DNA from: Gammaproteobacteria bacterium
GTDB lineage: Bacteria; Pseudomonadota; Gammaproteobacteria; DAOWEP01
Reading direction: 5' to 3'
Assembly: GCA_030638455.1 (NCBI GenBank)
Contig: DAOWEP010000029.1
Coordinates: 1 to 24,284, forward strand
DNA length: 24,284 nt
Positions 1-7,415 of the stretch are shown in pieces. Every line of letters begins with the position of its first letter. Within the stretch, counting starts at the first letter, position 1. The translations under genes and the position numbers were made by a program. Below the pieces are notes generated by a model. That model was not told the DNA's origin. It did no database searches and saw nothing but the letters and a program-made list of their open reading frames with translations.

Positions 1-1142
1 AGTGGGGCCACGAGCGCCATTCTGATCCGGTGTTCCCCGGGGTTAATCTGGTTAGATTCACGTGAAAGGAATGTTCCCGGCAATACAGTGACATTCTGTT
101 GCTCATATAGTCCCCGTGCAAATTCTGTATCGGGTGTAGGGGTTTTGGGCCATAGATAAAAGCTGGCATCAGGCCGTGTTACGTCCAGTTTCGGTTTCAG
201 AATGTCCAGCACAGCATCAAATTTTTCGCGATACAGATTACGGTTTTGTATGACATGTTGCTCATCTTTCCATGCCAGGATACTGACGGCCTGTGAAAAA
301 GGTGGCATGGCACAGCCATGGTAGGTTCTGTAGAGCAGGAAGCTTTTGATAATGGTAGCGTCACCTGCAACAAACCCTGATCGTAGGCCGGGCAGGTTAG
401 AACGTTTGGACAGGCTATGGAAAACAATACACCTTTTATAATCCTTCCATCCCATTTCTATGGCTGCCTGTAACAGACCGGGAGGAGGGCTATTCTCATC
501 CTGGTAGATTTCTGAATAACATTCATCAGATGCAATAATAAAATCATACTGATCTGCAAGTTGAATCAGTTTTTGCATGGATTTGCTATCTATTACCTTG
601 CCTGTAGGGTTTCCTGGCGAACATAAATATATCAACTGGCATTTTTTCCAGGTGTCTTCCGGTATCGAATCAAAGTCAGGAATGAATCCATTTTCCTCTG
701 TGGTGTTCATGAACACCGGCTCTGCACCTGCCAGTAATGCTGCGCCCTCATAGATCTGGTAAAACGGGTTAGGTATCAGGACTACAGGTTGTTCGTTACG
801 GCTAATAACGCATTGTGCAAAGGCAAATAATGCTTCGCGAGTGCCATTTACAGGCAAGACATTTTCTTCTGGATCTAGGCTGTTTTCCGGCAGACTGAAG
901 CGCGATGAACACCATTCAGTTATGCTTTTACGTAGCGCCGGCATGCCTTTTGTCAGGGGATAGCTGGAAAGTCCATGCAGGTGTGTGATGATCTCTTCAG
1001 TGACAAATGAAGGAGGGGAGTGTTTTGGTTCACCAATGGAAAGTGATATGTGTTCCTTGTTAGAACTGGGTGCGATCCCCTGTTTCAATGCCGTAAGTTT
1101 TTCAAACGGGTAGGATTGTAAGCGTTTAAGGTCAGGGTTCAT
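1..1142 (-). CDS. dapC: Succinyldiaminopimelate transaminase (partial, 3' end outside window)
   Basis: A class I/II PLP-dependent aminotransferase that should convert N-succinyl-2-amino-6-ketopimelate to N-succinyl-L,L-diaminopimelate in the lysine/peptidoglycan pathway (cytoplasm). I translated the minus strand by eye: it opens at an ATG (1140-1142) with MNPDLKRLQSYPFEKL and stays open for 380 codons. Visible are the family's N-terminal ISLSIGEPKH, the CSPGNPTG substrate/PLP loop, the SDECYSEIY segment and the PLP-lysine motif HSLSKRSNLPG (Lys246, bases 405-407). The last readable residues, HRIRMALVAPL, are the typical near-C-terminal DapC stretch, so probably fewer than 25 residues are missing. 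The neighbouring glnD-map order is common for dapC in gammaproteobacteria such as Pseudomonas. A general aspartate/alanine aminotransferase is the alternative, but the end motif and context favour DapC. Confidence 0.9.
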   Translation of the reverse strand, partial: MNPDLKRLQSYPFEKLTALKQGIAPSSNKEHISLSIGEPKHSPPSFVTEEIITHLHGLSSYPLTKGMPALRKSITEWCSSRFSLPENSLDPEENVLPVNGTREALFAFAQCVISRNEQPVVLIPNPFYQIYEGAALLAGAEPVFMNTTEENGFIPDFDSIPEDTWKKCQLIYLCSPGNPTGKVIDSKSMQKLIQLADQYDFIIASDECYSEIYQDENSPPPGLLQAAIEMGWKDYKRCIVFHSLSKRSNLPGLRSGFVAGDATIIKSFLLYRTYHGCAMPPFSQAVSILAWKDEQHVIQNRNLYREKFDAVLDILKPKLDVTRPDASFYLWPKTPTPDTEFARGLYEQQNVTVLPGTFLSRESNQINPGEHRIRMALVAP

Positions 1143-1240
1143 GGCAATGGATAGTTTGGCAGAGGTTCCTTAAGTATTCTGATAAAGGGATTATAAATAT
1201 TATGTGTGTCATGTTCCAGTATAACGGTTAGACTACAGGC

Positions 1241-2125
1241 ATGGTTTCCCGTGGTTCACATTCTATGTTGCCTTCTGTGTATTTGCTTATAGCTGCAACG
1301 CTATGGGGCATGTTCTGGTACCCACTAAGGTTATTGAATGAGAGTGGTCTGCCTGGCATATGGACAAGCCTTGTTATCTATGCGGCGCCAATGATCATTG
1401 GTGGCTTCTTTATATGGCCGTATCGGCATGAGTTTTCAAGGAGACCATTATTGTTGTTGATAATGGGCCTTGCATCCGGCTGGTGTAATGTCAGCTTTGT
1501 CATTGCGATTATCGAGGGTAATGTGGTTCGTGTAGTGATGCTGTTTTACCTTTCACCTCTCTGGACGGTCTTGTTAGGCTGGATTTTCTTGCGTGAAAGG
1601 CTGTCAACTTTATCATGGTTTGTATTGATACTTGCGATGGCGGGTGCGTTGACTATGTTGTGGGACCCGTCCATTGGAATGCCCTGGCCGCAGGATCGTG
1701 CTGACTGGCTAGCCCTGTCATCCGGGTTCGGTTTTGCGTTGGCGAATGTGATTGTTCGTAGTATGCAGGACATATCAATACAGGTAAAAACGATGTCAGT
1801 GTGGATGGGTGTTGTTTTGGTTTCCATTATCTGGATAGTAGTGATGCAGGAGGAGATACCGGATATCTCCACTGAGGTTTTGCTTTCCAGTATTGCTTTG
1901 GGTGTTTTTGGTATAATTCTGATGACGGTACTGGTGCAGTACGGAGTCACCCATATGCCGGTGTATCGTTCTGCAGTCATACTATTATTTGAGATTGTAA
2001 TTGCTGCGGTTTCGGCAGAATTACTGACGAATGAGGTGATCCTGACGAGAGAATGGATTGGCGGCATGCTAATTATTGCGGCTGCGCTTGAATCTGCCTA
2101 TTCACAAATGAGGGTGAAAAAATGA
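1241..2125 (+). CDS. EamA/DMT-family membrane transporter
   Basis: A 294-residue hydrophobic protein with about ten predicted membrane helices arranged as two repeated EamA halves, the layout of drug/metabolite transporters (YdcZ/RhaT/RarD-like exporters of the inner membrane). Visible signs are the N-terminal LLIAATLWGMFWYPLRLL helix, the YLSPLWTVLLGWIFLRERLS segment at the end of half one (the usual EamA 'P-x-W..L...L.ER' ending) and the matching VILLFEIVIAAVSAELLTNE in half two. Substrate cannot be told from sequence. It is divergent from dapC across a 98-bp gap and sits just ahead of a VOC gene with a 12-bp gap to that gene's preferred start, so the two are probably co-transcribed. No strong Shine-Dalgarno precedes the ATG at 1241; a second ATG at 1265 is an alternative start. 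Confidence 0.85.
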   Translation: MVSRGSHSMLPSVYLLIAATLWGMFWYPLRLLNESGLPGIWTSLVIYAAPMIIGGFFIWPYRHEFSRRPLLLLIMGLASGWCNVSFVIAIIEGNVVRVVMLFYLSPLWTVLLGWIFLRERLSTLSWFVLILAMAGALTMLWDPSIGMPWPQDRADWLALSSGFGFALANVIVRSMQDISIQVKTMSVWMGVVLVSIIWIVVMQEEIPDISTEVLLSSIALGVFGIILMTVLVQYGVTHMPVYRSAVILLFEIVIAAVSAELLTNEVILTREWIGGMLIIAAALESAYSQMRVKK

Positions 2126-2137
2126 TGCAGGCAAATG

Positions 2138-2506
2138 ATGCAAGTTAAGGGCATTCATCATTGCAGTATATTGGTTGCAGATACCAAACGGTCTCTTGCG
2201 TTTTATAGCGGTATTTTCGGGCTGGAGATTGACAATAGTCGCCCTGATCTTGGTTATCCAGGCGCATGGCTTGCAGCGGGTGCTCAACAAATCCATTTGC
2301 TTGAGCTAAAGGATGAAGGTGCTGAGTGTCATGATGGGCATGGTGGGCGTGACCGCCATATTGCCTTGCTGGTGGATGAGCTTGAATCATTACGGCAAGC
2401 GTTGGAAAAAGAAAATATTAACTACACCATGAGCCGTTCCGGACGTAAAGCTCTGTTTTGTCGTGATCCTGACGGTAACGCGCTGGAGTTTATTGTTTCT
2501 GTATAG
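2138..2506 (+). CDS. VOC (glyoxalase/dioxygenase-fold) small protein
   Basis: About 122 residues spanning a complete vicinal-oxygen-chelate domain of two beta-alpha-beta-beta-beta modules. Features seen are the opening VKGIHHCSILVADTKRSLAFY with the first metal-type His, GLEIDNSRPDL, the IHLLELKD strand, RDRHIALLVDELESL starting module two, and the ending FCRDPDGNALEFIV with its terminal metal-type Glu. Such proteins are glyoxalase I-like lyases, dioxygenases or resistance proteins; the sequence does not say which. Two ATGs lie in tandem at 2135 and 2138; I prefer 2138 because the AGG at 2129-2131 is only 3 bases from the first and 6 from the second. It follows the EamA transporter closely, suggesting a two-gene unit, perhaps handling one small molecule (inference). 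Confidence 0.85.
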   Translation: MQVKGIHHCSILVADTKRSLAFYSGIFGLEIDNSRPDLGYPGAWLAAGAQQIHLLELKDEGAECHDGHGGRDRHIALLVDELESLRQALEKENINYTMSRSGRKALFCRDPDGNALEFIVSV

Positions 2507-2551
2507 ATAGTTGCTTTTTTTCGGGATTACGCTCTTCCAGGGTTTTCAAAG

Positions 2552-5233
2552 TTAACTCAGCATATCGATTGTGGTTTTCCTTAATTTTTCAATCTCGACT
2601 TTATCTTCTAGCGGAAGATTGTTCTGGTCGGTTATGTAAAATACATCTTCTACCTGAGCGCCAATTGTCGATATTCTTGCAATCTGTAGCTGGATGTTAC
2701 ATTTTAGAAAGGCTTGTGCAATTTTTGAAAGTAGGCCGGGTCTGTCAGCGGTAACTACCTTCATGATGGTACGTATGTTATGTGGGTCTGTTTCAAAGGT
2801 TACCCGTGTGGGAATTTTAAAGTGTTTTATTTGACGTATCTGGCGTCTTGAGACGAGTAACTCTGGGTTTTCGTGTTTTTCCAGACTGCTGATTATTGTT
2901 TTTTGAATTTCATCCAGTCTGTATTCATCCTCAATAGCTTCACCATTCTCTTCCAGTACCAGATAGGTATCCAGGGTGTAATTTTGTCTGGAGGTTATAA
3001 TTCTTGCATCTACGATGGTTAATCCGAGTTTTTCCAGTGCGGACGTGATAATAGCAAACTGGTTATTCTGAACGGGTCCATAGATAAATATGGCAGTACT
3101 CCCTCTTTTTTCCAGAAGACGTACTTCCACCAATGGAAGTTCATCTTCTCTTCTTTTGGCGATAGATGATATATGCCAGAGAATTTCTTCCGGGGTATAG
3201 TAGAAGAAATACTCTTCACTCAGGTCATTCCATAGATTATCAATCTGTTCAATGGTAAGCCCTGTTTCTTTAAGTGAAGGTAAGATTTTTTCCCTGATAT
3301 CGCTAATTAATTTCTTCTGGTCTGGTATCTCTAGTCCTTGTTGTAAAGCCTTTTTTGTCCCATGGTACAGTTCCTTTAGCAGGGCATCCTTCCATGAGTT
3401 CCACATTCCGGGGTTTGTTGCCCTGATATCCGCGACTGTTAACAGGTAAAGAAAATCCAGGTGATTTTTATCGATCACTTTTTCTGCAAATTCCATTATT
3501 ACACTCGGGTCACTGATGTCTTTCTTTTGCGCCGTTATCGACATGAGCAGGTGGTTTTGTATAAGCCAGGCCACAAATTCAGTGTCATCTGAATCAATTT
3601 TATGCTGTAGACAAAATGCCCTTACTTCCTCTGCACCCAGTTCTGAGTGGTCGCCACCCATGCCTTTGGCTATGTCATGAAACAGCCCGGCAATATAAAG
3701 CAATTCAGGTTTATTGATATTCAGAATCATATTGCTGCACAGGGGAAATTCATCCTGAAATTCCGGGACTGTAAACCTTCTAAGATTGCGCAAGACAAAC
3801 AGTGAATGTTCATCAACAGTAAGGGTATGAAAAAGATCATATTGCATCCGGCCAACTATCCGGCCAAAAGCGGGTAAATAGGCGGCGAGAACCCCGTACC
3901 GGTTCATTCGCCTGAATTCATGGGTAATCCCCTGCGGCTGACGAAGGATTTGCATAAACAGTCCATTCGCACGTGGATCTTTCCTGAATTCGTCATCAAT
4001 CAGGTAGCAATGGTCGCGGATTAATCTGATTGTGTTGGCCCTTACGCCTTTCAGTTCCGGGTGTTGCTCCAGTAACAGAAAGATTTCAAGTAGTGCAAGA
4101 GGATGTTCCTTGAATACGTTGTCATGGGTTACTGCCATAAATCCCATGCGAGACCTAAAACGTTCATTGATCGGAAAATTGGCATAGATGATGGCTTCCT
4201 GAAACAATTGTAGTAGCATTTCATTCAGCCTGTTCAGTTCCATAATGGTTCTGTAATAACATTGCATGAATTGTTCCACCGCAAGGTTATCGTCTATATC
4301 CTCGTATCCGAACTGGCTTGCCAGTGTGCGTTGATAATCAAACAGTAGCCTGTCTTCTCTACGGTTGGTCAGGGTGTGGAGTGCAAACCGGATTCCCCAT
4401 AAAAAATTCTGGCCCTCAATAAGGGTTGAATATTCTTTTTCAGTAAGAAAGTCATGAGTCACCAGTTCATGCAGAGTACTCGCTCCAAAGTGACGCTTGG
4501 TTACCCATCCTATTACCTGGATGTCCCGCAAACCGCCTGGCCCTTCCTTGATATTTGGTTCCAGTTTGTATGCCGTGTCACCAAATTTTTCGTGACGCTT
4601 TTTCTGCTCTTCATATTTGGCCTCAAAGAACTGTTCACTGGGCCAGATATGTTTAGTGTTTGTAGCCGTACGCATGCGGTTAAAAATATTTTCGGGGCCG
4701 GACAGTAATCTGGCCTCCATTAAATTGGTCACTATGGTTATATCCCGCGTCCCTTCTTTGATGCATTCCCTTAAGGTTCGAACGCTATGGCCAACTTCCA
4801 GCCCTATATCCCACAGGAAGGTAAGGAAGCTTTCAATTTGTTCTTTATATTGGTCATGCTTCATGGAAGCCAGCAGAATCATCAGGTCAATGTCTGAATG
4901 AGGGTGCAGTTCGCCCCTTCCGTATCCGCCTACAGCGATAAGGGCAATGTCGTCGCATTCCTGATTAAAAGAACCTTCCCATGCATGTTGGAGGAGTTGA
5001 TCTACCAGATATGCTCTTCCAGTGACCAAATCTTCGGCAGGCACCTTATTTTCAAAGCGCTCTTTAAGGATTTGGTCGCCTGACTTTAAAGTATCCTGAA
5101 AAAGCTTAAGTGGGTTTTCATTTCGGGCATTAAGGTCGGATAATGCTGACTCAAACTTGCTGCTATCAAACAGCTCGGTATCCTGATCTGGTGCTGTGTT
5201 AAGTGGTGCGGAATTTATTGGCGAGTTTTTCAT
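2552..5233 (-). CDS. glnD: Bifunctional [protein-PII] uridylyltransferase/uridylyl-removing enzyme
   Basis: Sensor of glutamine that uridylylates and de-uridylylates PII proteins, thereby setting glutamine synthetase activity and nitrogen control in the cytoplasm. The 893-residue length matches the family. Domain order: nucleotidyltransferase with GGYGRGELHPHSDIDL at residues 102-117; GlnE/D-type helical region including PNIKEGPGGLRDIQ (about 226-240); HD domain with GLFHDIAKGMGGDHSELG (His519-Asp520) for the removing activity; two C-terminal ACT domains, about 705-770 and 815-893, the second with VVTADRPGLLSKIAQAF. All catalytic signatures are intact. It lies 16 bp downstream of map on the same strand and is probably co-transcribed from the map promoter; no clear Shine-Dalgarno precedes its ATG, which could mean coupling to map translation. 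Confidence 0.97.
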   Translation of the reverse strand: MKNSPINSAPLNTAPDQDTELFDSSKFESALSDLNARNENPLKLFQDTLKSGDQILKERFENKVPAEDLVTGRAYLVDQLLQHAWEGSFNQECDDIALIAVGGYGRGELHPHSDIDLMILLASMKHDQYKEQIESFLTFLWDIGLEVGHSVRTLRECIKEGTRDITIVTNLMEARLLSGPENIFNRMRTATNTKHIWPSEQFFEAKYEEQKKRHEKFGDTAYKLEPNIKEGPGGLRDIQVIGWVTKRHFGASTLHELVTHDFLTEKEYSTLIEGQNFLWGIRFALHTLTNRREDRLLFDYQRTLASQFGYEDIDDNLAVEQFMQCYYRTIMELNRLNEMLLQLFQEAIIYANFPINERFRSRMGFMAVTHDNVFKEHPLALLEIFLLLEQHPELKGVRANTIRLIRDHCYLIDDEFRKDPRANGLFMQILRQPQGITHEFRRMNRYGVLAAYLPAFGRIVGRMQYDLFHTLTVDEHSLFVLRNLRRFTVPEFQDEFPLCSNMILNINKPELLYIAGLFHDIAKGMGGDHSELGAEEVRAFCLQHKIDSDDTEFVAWLIQNHLLMSITAQKKDISDPSVIMEFAEKVIDKNHLDFLYLLTVADIRATNPGMWNSWKDALLKELYHGTKKALQQGLEIPDQKKLISDIREKILPSLKETGLTIEQIDNLWNDLSEEYFFYYTPEEILWHISSIAKRREDELPLVEVRLLEKRGSTAIFIYGPVQNNQFAIITSALEKLGLTIVDARIITSRQNYTLDTYLVLEENGEAIEDEYRLDEIQKTIISSLEKHENPELLVSRRQIRQIKHFKIPTRVTFETDPHNIRTIMKVVTADRPGLLSKIAQAFLKCNIQLQIARISTIGAQVEDVFYITDQNNLPLEDKVEIEKLRKTTIDMLS

Positions 5234-5249
5234 GGGGTTGTCACATTAG

Positions 5250-6023
5250 TCACGCTAGTCTTTCTTCCTGCCTCAGGGTCAGTATCTCGCTGCCTGTTTC
5301 AGTTACAAGAATGGTGTGCTCCCATTGCGCTGATAATTTCCGGTCTTTTGTGACTACAGTCCAGTTGTCACCCAGTACCTTTACATTGCGTTTACCAATA
5401 TTCACCATAGGCTCTATTGTGAATGTCATGTTTGGTACCAGTTCCACTCCTGTATTGGCTACCCCGTAGTGAACTACCTGTGGGTCCTCATGAAAATTCC
5501 TGCCGATACCATGTCCGCAATATTCCCGAACAATAGTAAAATTGTTTGTTTCGGCATGTTTCTGGATAACGTAGCCAATATCACCCAGATGCGCGCCCGG
5601 TTTGACCTGCTCTATACCCATGCGTAGACATTCGTAGGTTGTATCCACCAATTTTTTTGCAATCCTTGATGGTTGTCCACCTACATGGAACATTTTGCTG
5701 GTGTCACCATGGAAGTCGTCCTTGATTATCGTGATATCGATATTGATGATGTCACCGTTTTTCAACTTTTTTGGCCCCGGGATGCCGTGGCAAACCTGGT
5801 GATTGACCGAGGTGCATATTGATTTTGGAAATCCTCTGTAATTCAACGGCGCAGGGATGGCCTTTTGTTCATTGACGATATAATCATGGCAAATCCGATC
5901 CAGTTCATCGGTGGTGATACCGGCCTGTACATGCGGTTCAATCATCTCCAGGACCTCGGCAGCAAGCCTTCCGGCTACCCGCATTTTTTCTATTTCATCA
6001 GGCGTTTTTATTGTGATTGGCAT
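5250..6023 (-). CDS. map: Type I methionine aminopeptidase
   Basis: Removes the initiator methionine from nascent proteins. The 257-residue protein has the complete pita-bread metallopeptidase site: His79 (NHQVCHGIPG), Asp96 (INIDITII), Asp107 (FHGDTSKMF), His171 (YCGHGIGRNFHEDP), Glu204 (FTIEPM) and Glu235 (QWEHTILVT), the same spacing as the E. coli enzyme. The start gives MPITIKTPDEIEKMRVAGRLAA, the usual N-terminus. It is divergent from rpsB, as is common in gammaproteobacteria, and leads a two-gene unit with glnD. Confidence 0.97.
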   Translation of the reverse strand: MPITIKTPDEIEKMRVAGRLAAEVLEMIEPHVQAGITTDELDRICHDYIVNEQKAIPAPLNYRGFPKSICTSVNHQVCHGIPGPKKLKNGDIINIDITIIKDDFHGDTSKMFHVGGQPSRIAKKLVDTTYECLRMGIEQVKPGAHLGDIGYVIQKHAETNNFTIVREYCGHGIGRNFHEDPQVVHYGVANTGVELVPNMTFTIEPMVNIGKRNVKVLGDNWTVVTKDRKLSAQWEHTILVTETGSEILTLRQEERLA

Positions 6024-6060
6024 AGTTTTTTTCGGAATCGGTTATTTTTTCAGTGAAAAT

Positions 6061-6088
6061 ATAATAAATCAATATCTTAGGATAGCAA
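6061..6088 (-). promoter_or_regulatory. Candidate sigma-70 promoter for map-glnD
   Basis: On the minus strand TTGCTA (6083-6088) is followed after 16 bp by TATTAT (6061-6066), each one or two changes from the -35 and -10 consensus. A start near 6054 would give a leader of about 30 nt to the map ATG. This is a match by eye only; the region is AT-rich, so overlapping alternatives exist. Confidence 0.4.
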
Positions 6089-6102
6089 TTAAACCAGATT
6101 TA

Positions 6103-6140
6103 TTGTCGTTAAAGTTAGATTATGGTATAAAGCGCGCGCG
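6103..6140 (+). promoter_or_regulatory. rpsB-tsf promoter with GC-rich discriminator
   Basis: TTGTCG (6103-6108) and TATAAA (6126-6131) are separated by exactly 17 bp, followed at once by GCGCGCGCG (6132-6140). A GC-rich discriminator between the -10 box and the start site is characteristic of ribosomal promoters under ppGpp/DksA (stringent) control, so growth-rate regulation is inferred. The expected start near 6138 gives a leader of roughly 115 nt before the rpsB ATG. Confidence 0.65.
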
Positions 6141-6181
6141 ATAAACAAATCCACACATATGTCGACACATTCAGCTGGGTG

Positions 6182-6245
6182 CCTGGCCTAAAAACCGGGT
6201 TGTTGATATGGGGCATATGGAGGTTTAACCCTTACAATTTAGGAG
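6182..6245 (+). promoter_or_regulatory. Structured rpsB leader, candidate S2 autoregulatory site
   Basis: The leader can form several small stems: CCTGG (6182-6186) with CCGGG (6195-6199, one G-U pair), or instead GGGTT (6197-6201) with AACCC (6227-6231) enclosing a tight ATATG-GGG-CATAT hairpin (6206-6218). The two pairings share GGG and are mutually exclusive, as in a switch. The Shine-Dalgarno AGGAG (6241-6245) lies 9 nt before the ATG, just outside. S2 of E. coli is known to repress rpsB-tsf through its leader; that this leader works the same way is inference. Confidence 0.4.
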
Positions 6246-6254
6246 TAATTAGAA

Positions 6255-7322
6255 ATGGCAAAGGTAACTATGCGCCAGATGTTAGAGGCTGGCGTGCATT
6301 TTGGTCATCAGACCCGTTATTGGAATCCGAAAATGGCACCCTATATTTTCGGTTCACGTAGCAAGATTCATATCATTAATCTGGAAAAGACCCTTCCATT
6401 ATACAACGACGCAATTAATTTTATTGGTAGCATGGCTGCCAATAAAGGCAAGATATTGTTCGTTGGTACCAAGCGTGCTGCGCGTGAAACTATTCGTGAG
6501 CAGGCAATTCGCGCTGGAATGCCATATGTAAACCAACGTTGGTTGGGAGGCATGCTAACCAATTTCCAGACAGTAAAACAATCCATCAAAAGGCTCAAGG
6601 ATCTTGAGGCAATGTCAGAGGATGGTAGTTTTGACAAGATTAGTAAGAAAGAAGCATTAATGCATCAGCGTGAAATGGATAAGCTGGAGAGTAGTCTCGG
6701 TGGTATTAAGGATATGGGCGGGCTTCCTGATGCCATGTTTGTGATTGATGTGGGACACGAAAATATCGCAATAAAAGAAGCTGTCAAGCTTAATATTCCG
6801 GTAATTGCAGTGGTAGACAGTAATAGCTCGCCAGATGGTGTGGATTACATGGTCCCGGGAAATGATGATTCCATTCGTGCTATCCAGTTATATGTTACCG
6901 GTGTTGCGGATGCGGTTCTTGATGGCCGTAAATCCATCCCTCAGCTAGAAGAGGATGCAGGTGAATTTGTAGAGCTGGATGAGTCGGGTGCACCAGCGGT
7001 TCCGGTTAAGCAGAAAAAGAAAGTTGTAGCCAAGAAAAAAGATGCCGAGAAAAAAGTAACTTTAAAGAAAAAAGAAGCTGTAGCTAAAGAAGAGCCATCT
7101 GCGGATGAAAAAGTAGTGGCTGAAGAGGAGAAGAAAGAGGCCGCACCTGAAAAGAAAGCTGCGGTCAAGAAGAAGGCTGCAACAACCAAGAAGAAAGTGG
7201 TTGCGGAAAAGGCAGAGCCAAAAAAGAAGGCAGCAGCAAAGAAAACCGCAACAAAGAAGACCGTTGCAAAAAAAGCAGCTACCAAGAAAACAGCGACTGC
7301 TAAGAAAAAGGAAGATGAGTAA
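6255..7322 (+). CDS. rpsB: 30S ribosomal protein S2 with long Lys/Ala-rich tail
   Basis: Structural protein of the small subunit, needed for binding of S1. Residues 1-230 are a normal S2 (MAKVTMRQMLEAGVHFGHQT, RWNPKMAPYIFG-like start, FVGTKRAARE, NQRWLGGMLTNFQT, PDAMFVIDVGHENIA, PVIAVVDSNSSPDGVDY). The family is usually about 240 residues; this protein has 355. From about residue 252 to the end lies a low-complexity tail of some 104 residues, nearly 40% lysine with Ala, Thr, Val and Glu, built of KKTATKK/KKAATKK-like units, resembling histone H1-like/AlgP tails. The reading frame stays open through the tail and ends in a single TAA, so it is not a frame error. AGGAG lies 9 nt upstream of the ATG. 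First gene of the rpsB-tsf unit. Confidence 0.97.
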   Translation: MAKVTMRQMLEAGVHFGHQTRYWNPKMAPYIFGSRSKIHIINLEKTLPLYNDAINFIGSMAANKGKILFVGTKRAARETIREQAIRAGMPYVNQRWLGGMLTNFQTVKQSIKRLKDLEAMSEDGSFDKISKKEALMHQREMDKLESSLGGIKDMGGLPDAMFVIDVGHENIAIKEAVKLNIPVIAVVDSNSSPDGVDYMVPGNDDSIRAIQLYVTGVADAVLDGRKSIPQLEEDAGEFVELDESGAPAVPVKQKKKVVAKKKDAEKKVTLKKKEAVAKEEPSADEKVVAEEEKKEAAPEKKAAVKKKAATTKKKVVAEKAEPKKKAAAKKTATKKTVAKKAATKKTATAKKKEDE

Positions 7323-7324
7323 AG

Positions 7325-7368
7325 TTGCCTTCACTTTACAGTAAAATAAGTACAGTAAAATAAGGCAA
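7325..7368 (+). repeat. Tandem 14-bp duplication inside an inverted repeat, rpsB-tsf gap
   Basis: TACAGTAAAATAAG occurs twice head-to-tail without a spacer (7337-7350 and 7351-7364). The pair is enclosed by the inverted repeat TTGCCTT (7325-7331) / AAGGCAA (7362-7368), which overlaps the end of the second copy. There is no T-run afterwards, so it is not a typical terminator; it could act as an attenuator or RNA-processing stem between rpsB and tsf, or be a neutral slippage product. Confidence 0.5.
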
Positions 7369-7415
7369 AAAGAATATTGTTACAGGTTTAGTCAGACATA
7401 TTGAGGTTACAAGAA

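Noticed and set aside
197..427. Short minus-strand frame inside dapC
   Set aside because: It is an out-of-frame shadow; the dapC frame itself carries the PLP-lysine motif HSLSKRSNLPG over the same bases.
6941..7334. Antisense Phe/Ala- and Leu/Cys-rich frames opposite the rpsB tail
   Set aside because: They are the complements of the AAG/AAA-rich lysine codons, which lack stops on the reverse strand; no start signals or family features.
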